Source: Rodentibacter ratti
GTDB taxonomy: Bacteria; Pseudomonadota; Gammaproteobacteria; Enterobacterales; Pasteurellaceae
Length of the DNA: 51,805 nt
Reading direction: 5' to 3'
Assembly (NCBI RefSeq): GCF_002000485.1
Contig: NZ_MLAJ01000005.1
Location: forward strand, 1 to 51,805
The notes below the pieces were generated by a model that worked only from the letters and a program-made list of their open reading frames with translations, did not search any database and was not told where the DNA came from. Below are positions 42,669-50,680 of this stretch, one piece after another. Numbering within the stretch: the stretch's first letter is position 1; each line of letters starts with the position of its first letter. Made by a program: the position numbers and the translations under genes.

Positions 42669-42706
42669 TCAGGAGGGATTTGCTGAAAATATGGACTATT
42701 TTGCTA
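42669..42706 (-). promoter_or_regulatory. Tandem AraC half-sites upstream of araF
   Basis: On the minus strand the half-site TAGC-N7-TCCATA is perfect at 42690-42706. A weaker copy (CAGC-N7-TCCTGA) lies exactly 21 bp away at 42669-42685. This is the AraC direct-repeat pattern of E. coli araI. The pair points away from araF and lies just upstream of the CRP site. Confidence 0.7.
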
Positions 42707-42714
42707 TAAATTCA

Positions 42715-42761
42715 TACTGTGATCAAGATCTCAGTTTAGTCATTAATAAATACAGTATTAT
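42715..42761 (+). promoter_or_regulatory. araFGH promoter with CRP site in class II position
   Basis: The CRP half-sites TGTGA (42718-42722) and TCTCA (42729-42733) match at 9 of 10 bases. A -10-like TATTAT lies at 42756-42761. The predicted start (about 42767) puts CRP at about -41.5, overlapping the poor -35. The remaining roughly 80-bp leader has GAGG before araF. The whole mfd-araF gap (374 bp) is thus the mfd terminator plus this control region. Confidence 0.65.
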
Positions 42762-42849
42762 GCAGTCATCGAACGGTGAGCTCATTAAGTAAGCTGTTTC
42801 GAAGGCGGTAATGTTCATTTATTGATGTATTTATATTGAGGATCTCGCA

Positions 42850-43851
42850 ATGAATAAACGAAATTTCTTAAAGTCATTAATGGCTGTTTCAGTATTGGTT
42901 ACGACTGGCTCTATATCTATTTCTATCCAAGCTGCGGAACCAATTAAATTAGGCTTTTTGGTTAAGCAGCCGGAAGAACCATGGTTCCAAACAGAATGGG
43001 CATTTGCGGATAAAGCTGCCAAAGACCTAGGTGATGTTCAGATTATTAAAATGGCGATTCCTGATGGTGAAAAAACATTAAATGCTATAGATAATTTAGC
43101 AGCAAGTGGTGCAAAAGGTTTTGTTATTTGTACACCTGATCCTAAATTGGGGCCAGCGATTATGGCAAAGGCACGTTCTTATGATTTGAAAGTGATTACG
43201 GTTGATGATCAATTCTTGAATGCTGCCGGAGAACCTATGACTAATGTCCCTCTTATCATGATGGCTGCAACAGAAATTGGTGAGCGTCAGGGATTAGAAT
43301 TATATAAGGAAATGCAAAAACGTGGTTGGAATGTTAATGAAACTGCGGTATTGGCTATCACTGCAGACGAATTGGATACTGCCCGTCGCCGTACAGAAGG
43401 ATCTATTTCTGCGTTAATTAAATCAGGTTTCCCTGAAAAACAAATTTATAAATCACCAACAAAAAGTAATGATATTCCAGGGGCATTAGATGCTGCTAAT
43501 GCTATGTTGGTACAGCATCCTGAGGTGAAAAATTGGTTAATCGTTGGGATGAATGATAATACTGTGTTAGGGGGCATTCGAGCCACAGAAGGGCAGGGTT
43601 TTAAACCTGAGAATGTTGTCGGTATCGGCATTAATGGCACGGACGCAGTGAGTGAACTTTCAAAGCCTAAAATGACGGGTTTTGTCGGATCGTTACTTCC
43701 AAGCCCTGATGTGCACGGCTATCGTAGCACAGAAATGCTTTATAAATGGGTTAAAGAAGGGATTGAGCCGCCAAAATATACACCAATCGGTGATCCTGTA
43801 TTATTGACCCGAGAAAACTTTAAAGCGGAGTTAGAGAAAAAAGGACTTTAA
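42850..43851 (+). CDS. araF: L-arabinose ABC transporter, periplasmic binding protein
   Basis: AraF catches L-arabinose in the periplasm and delivers it to AraGH. It is 333 aa, with a signal peptide of about 29 residues (cleavage SIQAA/EPIK) and the periplasmic-binding-protein fold of the AraF type. Family segments are LGFLVKQPEEPWFQTEWAFADKAAK, GIGINGTDAVSELSK and GFVGSLLPSPDVHGY. It is the first and likely most abundant gene of araFGH; 38 bp separate it from araG. Confidence 0.95.
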   Translation: MNKRNFLKSLMAVSVLVTTGSISISIQAAEPIKLGFLVKQPEEPWFQTEWAFADKAAKDLGDVQIIKMAIPDGEKTLNAIDNLAASGAKGFVICTPDPKLGPAIMAKARSYDLKVITVDDQFLNAAGEPMTNVPLIMMAATEIGERQGLELYKEMQKRGWNVNETAVLAITADELDTARRRTEGSISALIKSGFPEKQIYKSPTKSNDIPGALDAANAMLVQHPEVKNWLIVGMNDNTVLGGIRATEGQGFKPENVVGIGINGTDAVSELSKPKMTGFVGSLLPSPDVHGYRSTEMLYKWVKEGIEPPKYTPIGDPVLLTRENFKAELEKKGL

Positions 43852-43889
43852 TTGAATGCGATTAAAATATCAGTAAGGAGGAAATATCT

Positions 43890-45407
43890 ATGCAAATTCC
43901 CTATTTAGAATTCGATCAAATTAGCAAATCTTTTCCTGGTGTTAAAGCATTACAAAATGTTTCATTCAAATGTTATGAAAGAAAAGTACATGCTCTTATG
44001 GGAGAAAATGGAGCGGGTAAATCCACCTTACTGAAAATTTTAAGTGGTAATTATTTACCTACGGAAGGAAAAATACATATTGGGGGGCGAACCCTTACGT
44101 TTCGTACTACAAAAGATGCTCTACTGGCTGGAGTGGCTATTATTTATCAAGAATTAAATATAGTGCCAGATATGACGGTTGCAGAAAATCTTTGTTTGGG
44201 ACAATTGCCCCATTCTTTTGGATTGGTTAATCAGAAAGAATTATTAATCCGTACGCAAAAATACTTGGATAAATTATCCTTAAATATTTCACCAAATACT
44301 CCTTTAAGAGAGCTTTCCATTGGTCAGTGGCAGATGATTGAAATTGCAAAAGCATTGAGTCGCGGAGCGAAAATTATAGCATTTGATGAACCAACGAGTA
44401 GCCTGTCTGCTCCCGAAATTGAAAAGTTGTTCTCAGTGATTGAAGAATTGAAGGCTGAAGGGAAAGTTATTCTTTATGTTTCTCATCGAATGGAGGAAAT
44501 TTTCCGTATTAGTGATGAAATCACCGTATTGAAAGACGGTCAATTTATTGAAACATTTTCGGATTTATCAAAGATTAATCATGACACGCTCGTGCGTAGT
44601 ATGGTTGGACGTAATTTAGGCGATATTTATCATTATCGTTCAAGAGAAATCGGGAAAACACGATTAAAACTGACCGCACTTTCAAGCAAAAAGTTATCAG
44701 GAAATTTTAATCTTGAAGTGAAAGCAGGAGAGATTCTTGGCTTATTTGGATTGGTCGGTTCCGGTCGTTCTGAGCTATTTAAAATTATTTTTGGTGCAGA
44801 TCCAATGGTTCAAGGAAATATTGAGTTGGACGGGAAAAACATCAATATAAAATGTCCTAAAGATGCTATTGAACAAGGCATAGTATTGTGTCCTGAGGAT
44901 CGCAAAAAGGAAGGAATTATTCCTTTAGCGAGTGTGGAAGAAAATATTAATTTAAGCGCAAGACGATCCCATAATTTCTTTAAATTCATTATTAATGAAT
45001 CTTGGGAGAAACAAAATGCAGAGAAACAACGCCGGCAAATGAATGTGAAAACGCCATCCATTGAGCAACTTATTATGAATTTATCCGGTGGGAATCAACA
45101 GAAAGTCATTTTAGGGCGATGGCTATCCGAAGATATTAAGGTACTTTTATTGGATGAACCAACACGTGGTATTGATGTAGGGGCAAAATCCGAAATTTAT
45201 GATCTGATTTTTAAGTTAGCTGATAAAAAGATTGCAATCATTGTGATTTCGAGTGATTTGCCAGAAGTTATTGGTCTATCCGATCGTATTATGGTAATGA
45301 GAAATCAACAAATTACAGGCGTTGTAGAACGTGAAGATGCAACGGAAGAGCGTATTTTAAAACTTGCTATGGTAGAAACCAACACTGTTGAAACCAAAAC
45401 AGCGTAA
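43890..45407 (+). CDS. araG: L-arabinose ABC transporter, ATPase
   Basis: AraG is a double ABC ATPase of 505 aa. The first half has the P-loop [11 protein letters not shown], signature [15 protein letters not shown] and Walker [11 protein letters not shown]. The second half has the degenerate P-loop [11 protein letters not shown], signature [15 protein letters not shown] and [14 protein letters not shown], the usual asymmetry of monosaccharide importers. AAGGAGG precedes the ATG. An uptake sequence is at 44673-44681. Confidence 0.96.
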   Translation: MQIPYLEFDQISKSFPGVKALQNVSFKCYERKVHALMGENGAGKSTLLKILSGNYLPTEGKIHIGGRTLTFRTTKDALLAGVAIIYQELNIVPDMTVAENLCLGQLPHSFGLVNQKELLIRTQKYLDKLSLNISPNTPLRELSIGQWQMIEIAKALSRGAKIIAFDEPTSSLSAPEIEKLFSVIEELKAEGKVILYVSHRMEEIFRISDEITVLKDGQFIETFSDLSKINHDTLVRSMVGRNLGDIYHYRSREIGKTRLKLTALSSKKLSGNFNLEVKAGEILGLFGLVGSGRSELFKIIFGADPMVQGNIELDGKNINIKCPKDAIEQGIVLCPEDRKKEGIIPLASVEENINLSARRSHNFFKFIINESWEKQNAEKQRRQMNVKTPSIEQLIMNLSGGNQQKVILGRWLSEDIKVLLLDEPTRGIDVGAKSEIYDLIFKLADKKIAIIVISSDLPEVIGLSDRIMVMRNQQITGVVEREDATEERILKLAMVETNTVETKTA

Positions 45408-45424
45408 TATTAAGGAGAATTTTT

Positions 45425-46393
45425 ATGATTCCAGCAACTTCCCAAACCCACAATATGAGCAGATTTAATAAAATTTGGAATGCTTATGGCATGCTGTTAA
45501 TTTTTGCTGTTATTTTTATTTCTGCCTGTTTATTTATTCCCAATTTTGCGACCGTTATTAATATGAAAGGCTTAGGGCTGGCTATTTCAATGAGCGGTAT
45601 GGTTGCTTGTGGTATGTTATTTTGTCTTGCTGCTGGTGAAATTGATTTATCAGTAGCTTCCGTAATTGCATGTGCGGGAGTTGTTACCGCAACGGTGATT
45701 AATCTGACTCAAAGTGTAGCGCTAGGAGTGTTATCTGGTGTTTCATTAGGTGCTTTAATTGGTCTGATAAATGGTTTTGTTATTGCAAAACTGAAAATTA
45801 ATTCCTTAATTACAACATTAGCTAGTATGCAGATTGCGCGTGGTTTAGGCTATATTATTTCTGATGGTAAAGCAGTAGGTATTACAAAAGAAGAGTTTTT
45901 TGAGCTAGGCTATCAAAGCGTATTTGGTATTCCTTTACCAATTTTATTTACTATTATCTGTATTGCTATCTTTGGCTTTTTATTAAGTAAAACCACTTAC
46001 GGACGTAATACCTTGGCGATTGGAGGTAATGAAGAAGCGGCTCGATTAGCGGGGATCAATGTTGATCGTACAAAATTAATTATTTTTATTGTATCAGGGG
46101 CAATTTCTGCGCTCGCCGGTGTTATTCTTGCGGCTAGAATGACAAGTGGACAACCCATGACTTCTATTGGTTTTGAATTGGTGGCAATTTCAGCTTGTGT
46201 GCTTGGAGGTGTATCTTTAAATGGTGGCGTAGCTAAAATTTCATTTATCATAGCGGGCGTATTAATTTTAGGTACGATTGAAAATGCCATGAATTTATTA
46301 AATATCTCTCCATTTTCTCAATATGTTGTAAGAGGATTGATTTTATTGATAGCTGTCATATTTGATAGATATAAACAGAAACTAATAAAATAA
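45425..46393 (+). CDS. araH: L-arabinose ABC transporter, permease
   Basis: AraH is an inner-membrane permease of 322 aa with eight to ten hydrophobic helices. Family motifs are AAGEIDLSVASVIACAGVV, INGFVIAKLKINSLITTLASMQIARGLGY and GGNEEAARLAGINVDRTK. AAGGAG precedes the ATG, 17 bp after araG. It closes the transporter unit and is followed by a hairpin. Confidence 0.95.
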   Translation: MIPATSQTHNMSRFNKIWNAYGMLLIFAVIFISACLFIPNFATVINMKGLGLAISMSGMVACGMLFCLAAGEIDLSVASVIACAGVVTATVINLTQSVALGVLSGVSLGALIGLINGFVIAKLKINSLITTLASMQIARGLGYIISDGKAVGITKEEFFELGYQSVFGIPLPILFTIICIAIFGFLLSKTTYGRNTLAIGGNEEAARLAGINVDRTKLIIFIVSGAISALAGVILAARMTSGQPMTSIGFELVAISACVLGGVSLNGGVAKISFIIAGVLILGTIENAMNLLNISPFSQYVVRGLILLIAVIFDRYKQKLIK

Positions 46394-46410
46394 AAATGTG
46401 AAGAGATAAT

Positions 46411-46440
46411 AATGCGGATACTTTAGTATCCGTATTTATT
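46411..46440 (+). terminator. Hairpin terminator after araH
   Basis: A 7-bp stem CGGATAC/GTATCCG (46415-46421 with 46426-46432), extendable to 10 bp with one wobble, and a TTTA loop are followed by TATTTATT. The T-run is weak, so some read-through into araC is possible. Confidence 0.6.
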
Positions 46441-46523
46441 ATGTATTTTGTCTCTATTCTTGTGAGTTAATTTGTTTTTTGGTAAAACAATATTCTAATT
46501 ATTATGTGAATTTTTAAGATAAG

Positions 46524-47381
46524 ATGAATATAACAACTAAAAATAGTTTCCAACCGAATCCATTATTGCCAGGTTATAACTTTAATGCATATTTAGTGGC
46601 TGGTTGTACACCAATTGAAGAAAATAGTGAATTGGATTTTACAATTAACCGCCCTAATGGCATGAGGGGATATATCATTAATCTAACAACAAAAGGAATG
46701 GGGAGAATATTTCAAGGGAAAGAAGCATTTAATTGTAAGGTCAGGGAGTTACTTTTATTTCCGCCGAATGCCGTTCATTATTATCATCGTGCTAATCATT
46801 CACCAAGTTGGCATCACCAATGGATTTATTTTCGCCCAAGAGCATTTTGGTTAGATTGGGTAAAATGGACTGATACGGTTAATAATGTGGGAAGGTTGAC
46901 AATTCCAGATGAACAAAGTTATCAAGAGATTCTCTCTTTGTTTTTACAAATTGAAGATGAATATAATTCCGGCGATCCGCTTTCGGAAGCTATCTCAATG
47001 TCTTTGTTGGAACAGTTATTAATTCGTTGTTTTAGATTTGATCCGGCAAATAAACAAAGAATGCTTGATCCAAGAATACTCGAAACTTGCCATTTTATTT
47101 CCGATAATATTGATAAAAACTATACAATTAATGAAATTGCTAAGCAGGCTTGTATGTCTACTTCTCGACTTACTCATTTATTTGCCCAGCAAATAGGTAC
47201 AAGTATCGTAAAGTGGCGGGAAGAGCAAAGAATGATTAAAGCCAAACATTTATTGCATGCTTCTGGTGAACCTATTTATCATATTGCCCGCCAATTAGGT
47301 TATGATGATCAACTATATTTTTCACGAATCTTTAAGCGTTACACGGGTTTAAGCCCCTCTAGTTTTCGGGATTCAAGATAA
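46524..47381 (+). CDS. araC: Arabinose operon regulator AraC
   Basis: This is the L-arabinose-responsive activator and repressor. The 285-aa protein follows E. coli AraC closely. Its N-terminal arm and cupin arabinose-binding domain include LLPGYNFNAYLVAGCTPIEEN, GMRGYIINLTTKG, LLLFPPNAVHYYHR and HHQWIYFRPRAFW. The C-terminal double HTH includes IAKQACMSTSRLTHLFAQQ and IARQLGYDDQLYFSRIFKRYTG. The C-terminal tail is shorter than in E. coli (292 aa). It sits between transporter and catabolic genes in the same direction, not divergent from araB as in E. coli. Confidence 0.95.
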   Translation: MNITTKNSFQPNPLLPGYNFNAYLVAGCTPIEENSELDFTINRPNGMRGYIINLTTKGMGRIFQGKEAFNCKVRELLLFPPNAVHYYHRANHSPSWHHQWIYFRPRAFWLDWVKWTDTVNNVGRLTIPDEQSYQEILSLFLQIEDEYNSGDPLSEAISMSLLEQLLIRCFRFDPANKQRMLDPRILETCHFISDNIDKNYTINEIAKQACMSTSRLTHLFAQQIGTSIVKWREEQRMIKAKHLLHASGEPIYHIARQLGYDDQLYFSRIFKRYTGLSPSSFRDSR

Positions 47382-47402
47382 AACTTGATCTAGTTCTCAT
47401 AT
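47381..47402 (+). promoter_or_regulatory. Weak CRP-like site upstream of the araB-type gene
   Basis: CTTGA (47384-47388), TCTAGT, TCTCA (47395-47399) match CRP half-sites at 7 of 10 bases, starting at the araC stop codon. The centre is about 28 bp upstream of the first AraC half-site's centre, an order like E. coli araBAD. Confidence 0.4.
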
Positions 47403-47411
47403 TTTCTTACG

Positions 47412-47449
47412 TGACTGTTTTGTCCATATTTGTAGCCTACCATTGTCTA
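47412..47449 (+). promoter_or_regulatory. AraC direct repeats (araI-like) upstream of the araB-type gene
   Basis: Two AraC half-sites on the plus strand start exactly 21 bp apart. The first is TGAC-N7-TCCATA (47412-47428) and the second begins with TAGC (47433-47436) with a weak second half. Each has one conserved and one degenerate box, as E. coli araI2 does. They point toward the kinase gene; an AT-rich TATAAA (47456-47461) could be the -10. Confidence 0.6.
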
Positions 47450-47511
47450 ACGATTTATAAAAAAAGTCGTTAATCTACCTTTAATCCATTTAAGGAATAA
47501 AGGAGCCGATA

Positions 47512-49113
47512 ATGCAAAAGGTTAAACAAATAATTGAAGAGGGCAATATTTCTATCGGTATTGAATTTGGTTCAACAAGAATTAAATCTGTGTTAATTGA
47601 TACCAAAGGAAATATTTTAGCCAAAGGTGAATTTGAATGGGAAAATCATCTCATTGATGGTATTTGGACCTATCCTCAAGCAGAAATTTGGCAAGGATTA
47701 CAGCATGCTTATGCCAAACTCTCCGAATCCGTGAAAAAACAATACAATGTGGCTATTAGTCATGCGAAAGCAATTGGTATTAGTGGCATGATGCATGGGT
47801 ATATGCCATTCGATAAAAAGGGGAATCAGCTGACTCTCTTCCGAAGCTGGCGTAATAATATTACGTCAAAATCTTCTGAAAAATTAACCGCACTTTTTCA
47901 ATATAACATTCCACAACGTTGGAGTATTTCCCATTTATATCAAGCTATTTTAAATAAAGAAGATCATGTACCGAATATCGATTTTTTGACAACGTTAGCA
48001 GGTTACATTCATTGGAAATTAACCGGTGAAAAAGTCTTGGGAATTGGTGAGGCTTCTGGGATGTTTCCTATTGATATTCAAACACATGACTTTAATCAAA
48101 AGATGCTAGATCAATTTGAGCAGCTTATTGATGAATTAGATTATCCCTGGACGATTCGTCATATTTTGCCCAAAGTAGTAAATGCTGGAGGATATGCTGG
48201 TGTACTGACAGAGTCAGGCGCTAAATTGATTGATCCTAGTGGGAGATTACAAGCCGGTATCCCACTTTGTCCGCCGGAGGGGGATGCGGGGACAGGTATG
48301 GTAGCAACTAATAGTATTAAAGAAAAAAGCGGAAATATATCAGCAGGAACTTCGGCTTTTGCCATGATTGTATTGGAAAAAGCGCTATCCAAAGTATATG
48401 AACAATTAGATATGGTGACTACACCGAACGGTAAATTAGTTGCAATGGCACACGCCAATAATTGTACATCAGATATTAATGCTTGGGTTAGTTTATTCGG
48501 TGAATGTCTAGCTACATTTGGTGTAAATATCAGTCAATCTAAACTTTATAAAACGCTATTTACAAAGGCGTTAGAAGGAGAGGATAACTGTGGCAACTTG
48601 CTTGCTTATGGCTTTTATTCCGGGGAACATAGTGTCGGTTTAAATGAAGGATGCCCTATATTCTTACATCCGATGAAGGCAAATTTTAATTTAGCCAATT
48701 TCATGCGAGTTCATCTTTATACTGCCTTTGGCGCAATGAAGCTTGGTATGGATATTTTATTGCAACAGGAACAGGTCAAAATCCAACAAATTCTAGCTCA
48801 TGGTGGCATTTTCAAAACAAAAGGAGTGGCTCAAAAAATTTTAGCTTCCGCACTCAATGTCCCTATTGCTGTAACGGAATCGGCAACAGAAGGGGGCGCG
48901 TGGGGAATTGCATTATTAGCCAACTATCTTTCACATAATCGTAAATCTCTTGAAGCCTACTTAGATGAGGATATTTTTAGTGATTGCAGTAAAGATATTG
49001 TTTATCCGGATATTGAGATGGTTCAAGGTTATAACGCATTCATTAAACGTTATTCTCAGGGGCTTTCTATTGTTCAAGAAGCCATTAATACAAAAATTTT
49101 AACGGTATCATAG
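47512..49113 (+). CDS. FGGY-family carbohydrate kinase in the araB position (probable L-ribulokinase)
   Basis: This 533-aa FGGY kinase has an N-terminal phosphate-binding IGIEFGSTRIKSVLID, then GISGMMHGYMPFD and AGIPLCPPEGDAGTGMV. The C-terminal half has HGGIFKTKGVAQKILASALN and VTESATEGGAWGIALL. Its place before araA and behind AraC sites implies phosphorylation of L-ribulose. The sequence is unlike E. coli AraB: the ATP-site and substrate segments differ and it is shorter (566 aa in E. coli). It therefore seems a separate FGGY subgroup doing the AraB job. AAAGGAG precedes the ATG. An uptake sequence at 47887 shows it is settled in the family. Confidence 0.8.
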   Translation: MQKVKQIIEEGNISIGIEFGSTRIKSVLIDTKGNILAKGEFEWENHLIDGIWTYPQAEIWQGLQHAYAKLSESVKKQYNVAISHAKAIGISGMMHGYMPFDKKGNQLTLFRSWRNNITSKSSEKLTALFQYNIPQRWSISHLYQAILNKEDHVPNIDFLTTLAGYIHWKLTGEKVLGIGEASGMFPIDIQTHDFNQKMLDQFEQLIDELDYPWTIRHILPKVVNAGGYAGVLTESGAKLIDPSGRLQAGIPLCPPEGDAGTGMVATNSIKEKSGNISAGTSAFAMIVLEKALSKVYEQLDMVTTPNGKLVAMAHANNCTSDINAWVSLFGECLATFGVNISQSKLYKTLFTKALEGEDNCGNLLAYGFYSGEHSVGLNEGCPIFLHPMKANFNLANFMRVHLYTAFGAMKLGMDILLQQEQVKIQQILAHGGIFKTKGVAQKILASALNVPIAVTESATEGGAWGIALLANYLSHNRKSLEAYLDEDIFSDCSKDIVYPDIEMVQGYNAFIKRYSQGLSIVQEAINTKILTVS

Positions 49114-49122
49114 GAGATTATC

Positions 49123-50610
49123 ATGGAATTTATCAAAAATCTGGAAGTTTGGTTTGTTGTGGGTAGCCAACATTTATATGGTGATGAAGCGCTACAACAA
49201 GTGAAGAAAAACGCTGATCAAATTACAGAGTATTTGAATCAACAAAATCCATTTATCAAAATTAAGCTAAAAAAATTAGCTACGTCAGCGGAGGAAATTC
49301 TATCAATTTGCCAAGCAGCGAATAACCAAGATAACTGCGTAGGGATTATTGCGTGGATGCATACATTTTCACCTGCAAAAATGTGGATTTCAGGTTTGAC
49401 TCAACTAAACAAACCATTGCTACAACTCCATACTCAATTTAACCAATTTATTCCTTGGAATGAGATTGACATGGATTACATGAATCTTCACCAAACCGCA
49501 CATGGTGATCGTGAATTTGGTTTTTTGGTATCACGTTTACGTAAAGCCAGAACCATTGTTGTAGGACACTGGAAAAATGCCGCTGTGCTAGAAAAAATTA
49601 ATCGTTGGCAACGTGTTTTAGCCGCAATTTATGATCAAAAAAATTTACGTATTGCACGTTTTGGTGACAATATGCGGCAAGTTGCTGTAACTGAAGGAGA
49701 TAAAGTTGAAGCCCAGATTAAATTTGGTTACAGCGTTAATGGTTATGGTGTTTATCAATTGGCCGAAAGTATTAATTCGGTCACTGATGAAGATGCAGAA
49801 GGATTGGTTAAAGAATACGAAAAAGAATATCAAATCAGTGCTAAATTACAAAAAAGTGGTGAGAAACGTACCGCACTTTTTGATACGGCAAAAATTGAGT
49901 TGGGTCTAAAACGTTTTTTAGATAACGGTGGTTTTAAAGCCTTTACGGATACATTTGAAAATCTACATAACATGAAACAATTACCGGGATTGCCGGTGCA
50001 ACGTTTAATGCAACAAGGCTATGGATTTGGTGCTGAAGGAGACTGGAAAACCGCTGCGTTGGTTCGGGCAATAAAAGTCATGGGGTATGGATTGCCAAAA
50101 GGAAGTTCCTTTATGGAGGATTATACCTATCATTTGGCTGAAAATAATGAAGTAGTACTTGGTGCACATATGCTAGAAGTTTGTCCTTCTATTACTGATG
50201 ATAAACCTCTTTTAGATATAAAACCGCTTGGTATTGGAGGAAAAGGAGATCCGGTCCGTTTGATTTTTACTGCAAAAACTGGACGTGCTGTGAATGCAAC
50301 CATTGTTGATATGGGAAATCGATTCCGTATGGTTGTCGCAGATTTAGACGTAGTAGAAAAACCACAAGAAATGCCCAATTTACCGGTTGGACATGCCTTT
50401 TGGAAGCTTAAACCTAATTTCGATGTAGGGACTCAAGCTTGGATTTTAGCCGGCGGTGCACATCATAGTGCATTTAGTTTAGATGTGGATGCCGATATGT
50501 TACGCATGTTTGCAGAATATGTTGATATTGAATTTATTCATATCAATGATAGTACGGAACTTTCTCAATTGAAAAATGAGTTGCGTTGGAATGAGTTAAG
50601 TTATAAATAA
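49123..50610 (+). CDS. araA: L-arabinose isomerase
   Basis: AraA converts L-arabinose to L-ribulose with a Mn ion. The 495-aa protein is close to E. coli AraA (500). It shows VGSQHLYGDEAL, CVGIIAWMHTFSPAKMWI, LHTQFNQFIPW and metal ligands in GYGFGAEGDWKTAALVRA (Glu), SFMEDYTYH (Glu), GAHMLEVCPS (His) and GGAHHSAF (His). TAGGAG precedes the ATG and the gap to the kinase gene is 9 bp. No araD follows. Confidence 0.97.
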   Translation: MEFIKNLEVWFVVGSQHLYGDEALQQVKKNADQITEYLNQQNPFIKIKLKKLATSAEEILSICQAANNQDNCVGIIAWMHTFSPAKMWISGLTQLNKPLLQLHTQFNQFIPWNEIDMDYMNLHQTAHGDREFGFLVSRLRKARTIVVGHWKNAAVLEKINRWQRVLAAIYDQKNLRIARFGDNMRQVAVTEGDKVEAQIKFGYSVNGYGVYQLAESINSVTDEDAEGLVKEYEKEYQISAKLQKSGEKRTALFDTAKIELGLKRFLDNGGFKAFTDTFENLHNMKQLPGLPVQRLMQQGYGFGAEGDWKTAALVRAIKVMGYGLPKGSSFMEDYTYHLAENNEVVLGAHMLEVCPSITDDKPLLDIKPLGIGGKGDPVRLIFTAKTGRAVNATIVDMGNRFRMVVADLDVVEKPQEMPNLPVGHAFWKLKPNFDVGTQAWILAGGAHHSAFSLDVDADMLRMFAEYVDIEFIHINDSTELSQLKNELRWNELSYK

Positions 50611-50627
50611 TTATCCATTCCTATTTT

Positions 50628-50663
50628 AAAAAAAGCCTATTTTCATTTGGAAGATAGGCTTTT
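50628..50663. terminator. Terminator between convergent araA and mnmC
   Basis: A 10-bp stem AAAAGCCTAT/ATAGGCTTTT (50631-50640 with 50654-50663), continued by weaker pairs, ends in Ts on the plus strand. On the minus strand the A-run at 50627-50634 gives a T-run, so it can serve both genes. Confidence 0.8.
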
Positions 50664-50680
50664 AGAAGGGAAGAAAAGAC

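Noticed and set aside
47451-47475. Near-palindrome AACGATTT...AAAGTCGTT before the araB-type gene as an operator
   Set aside because: It is imperfect and AT-rich, overlaps the likely -10, and has no known binder; left uncalled.
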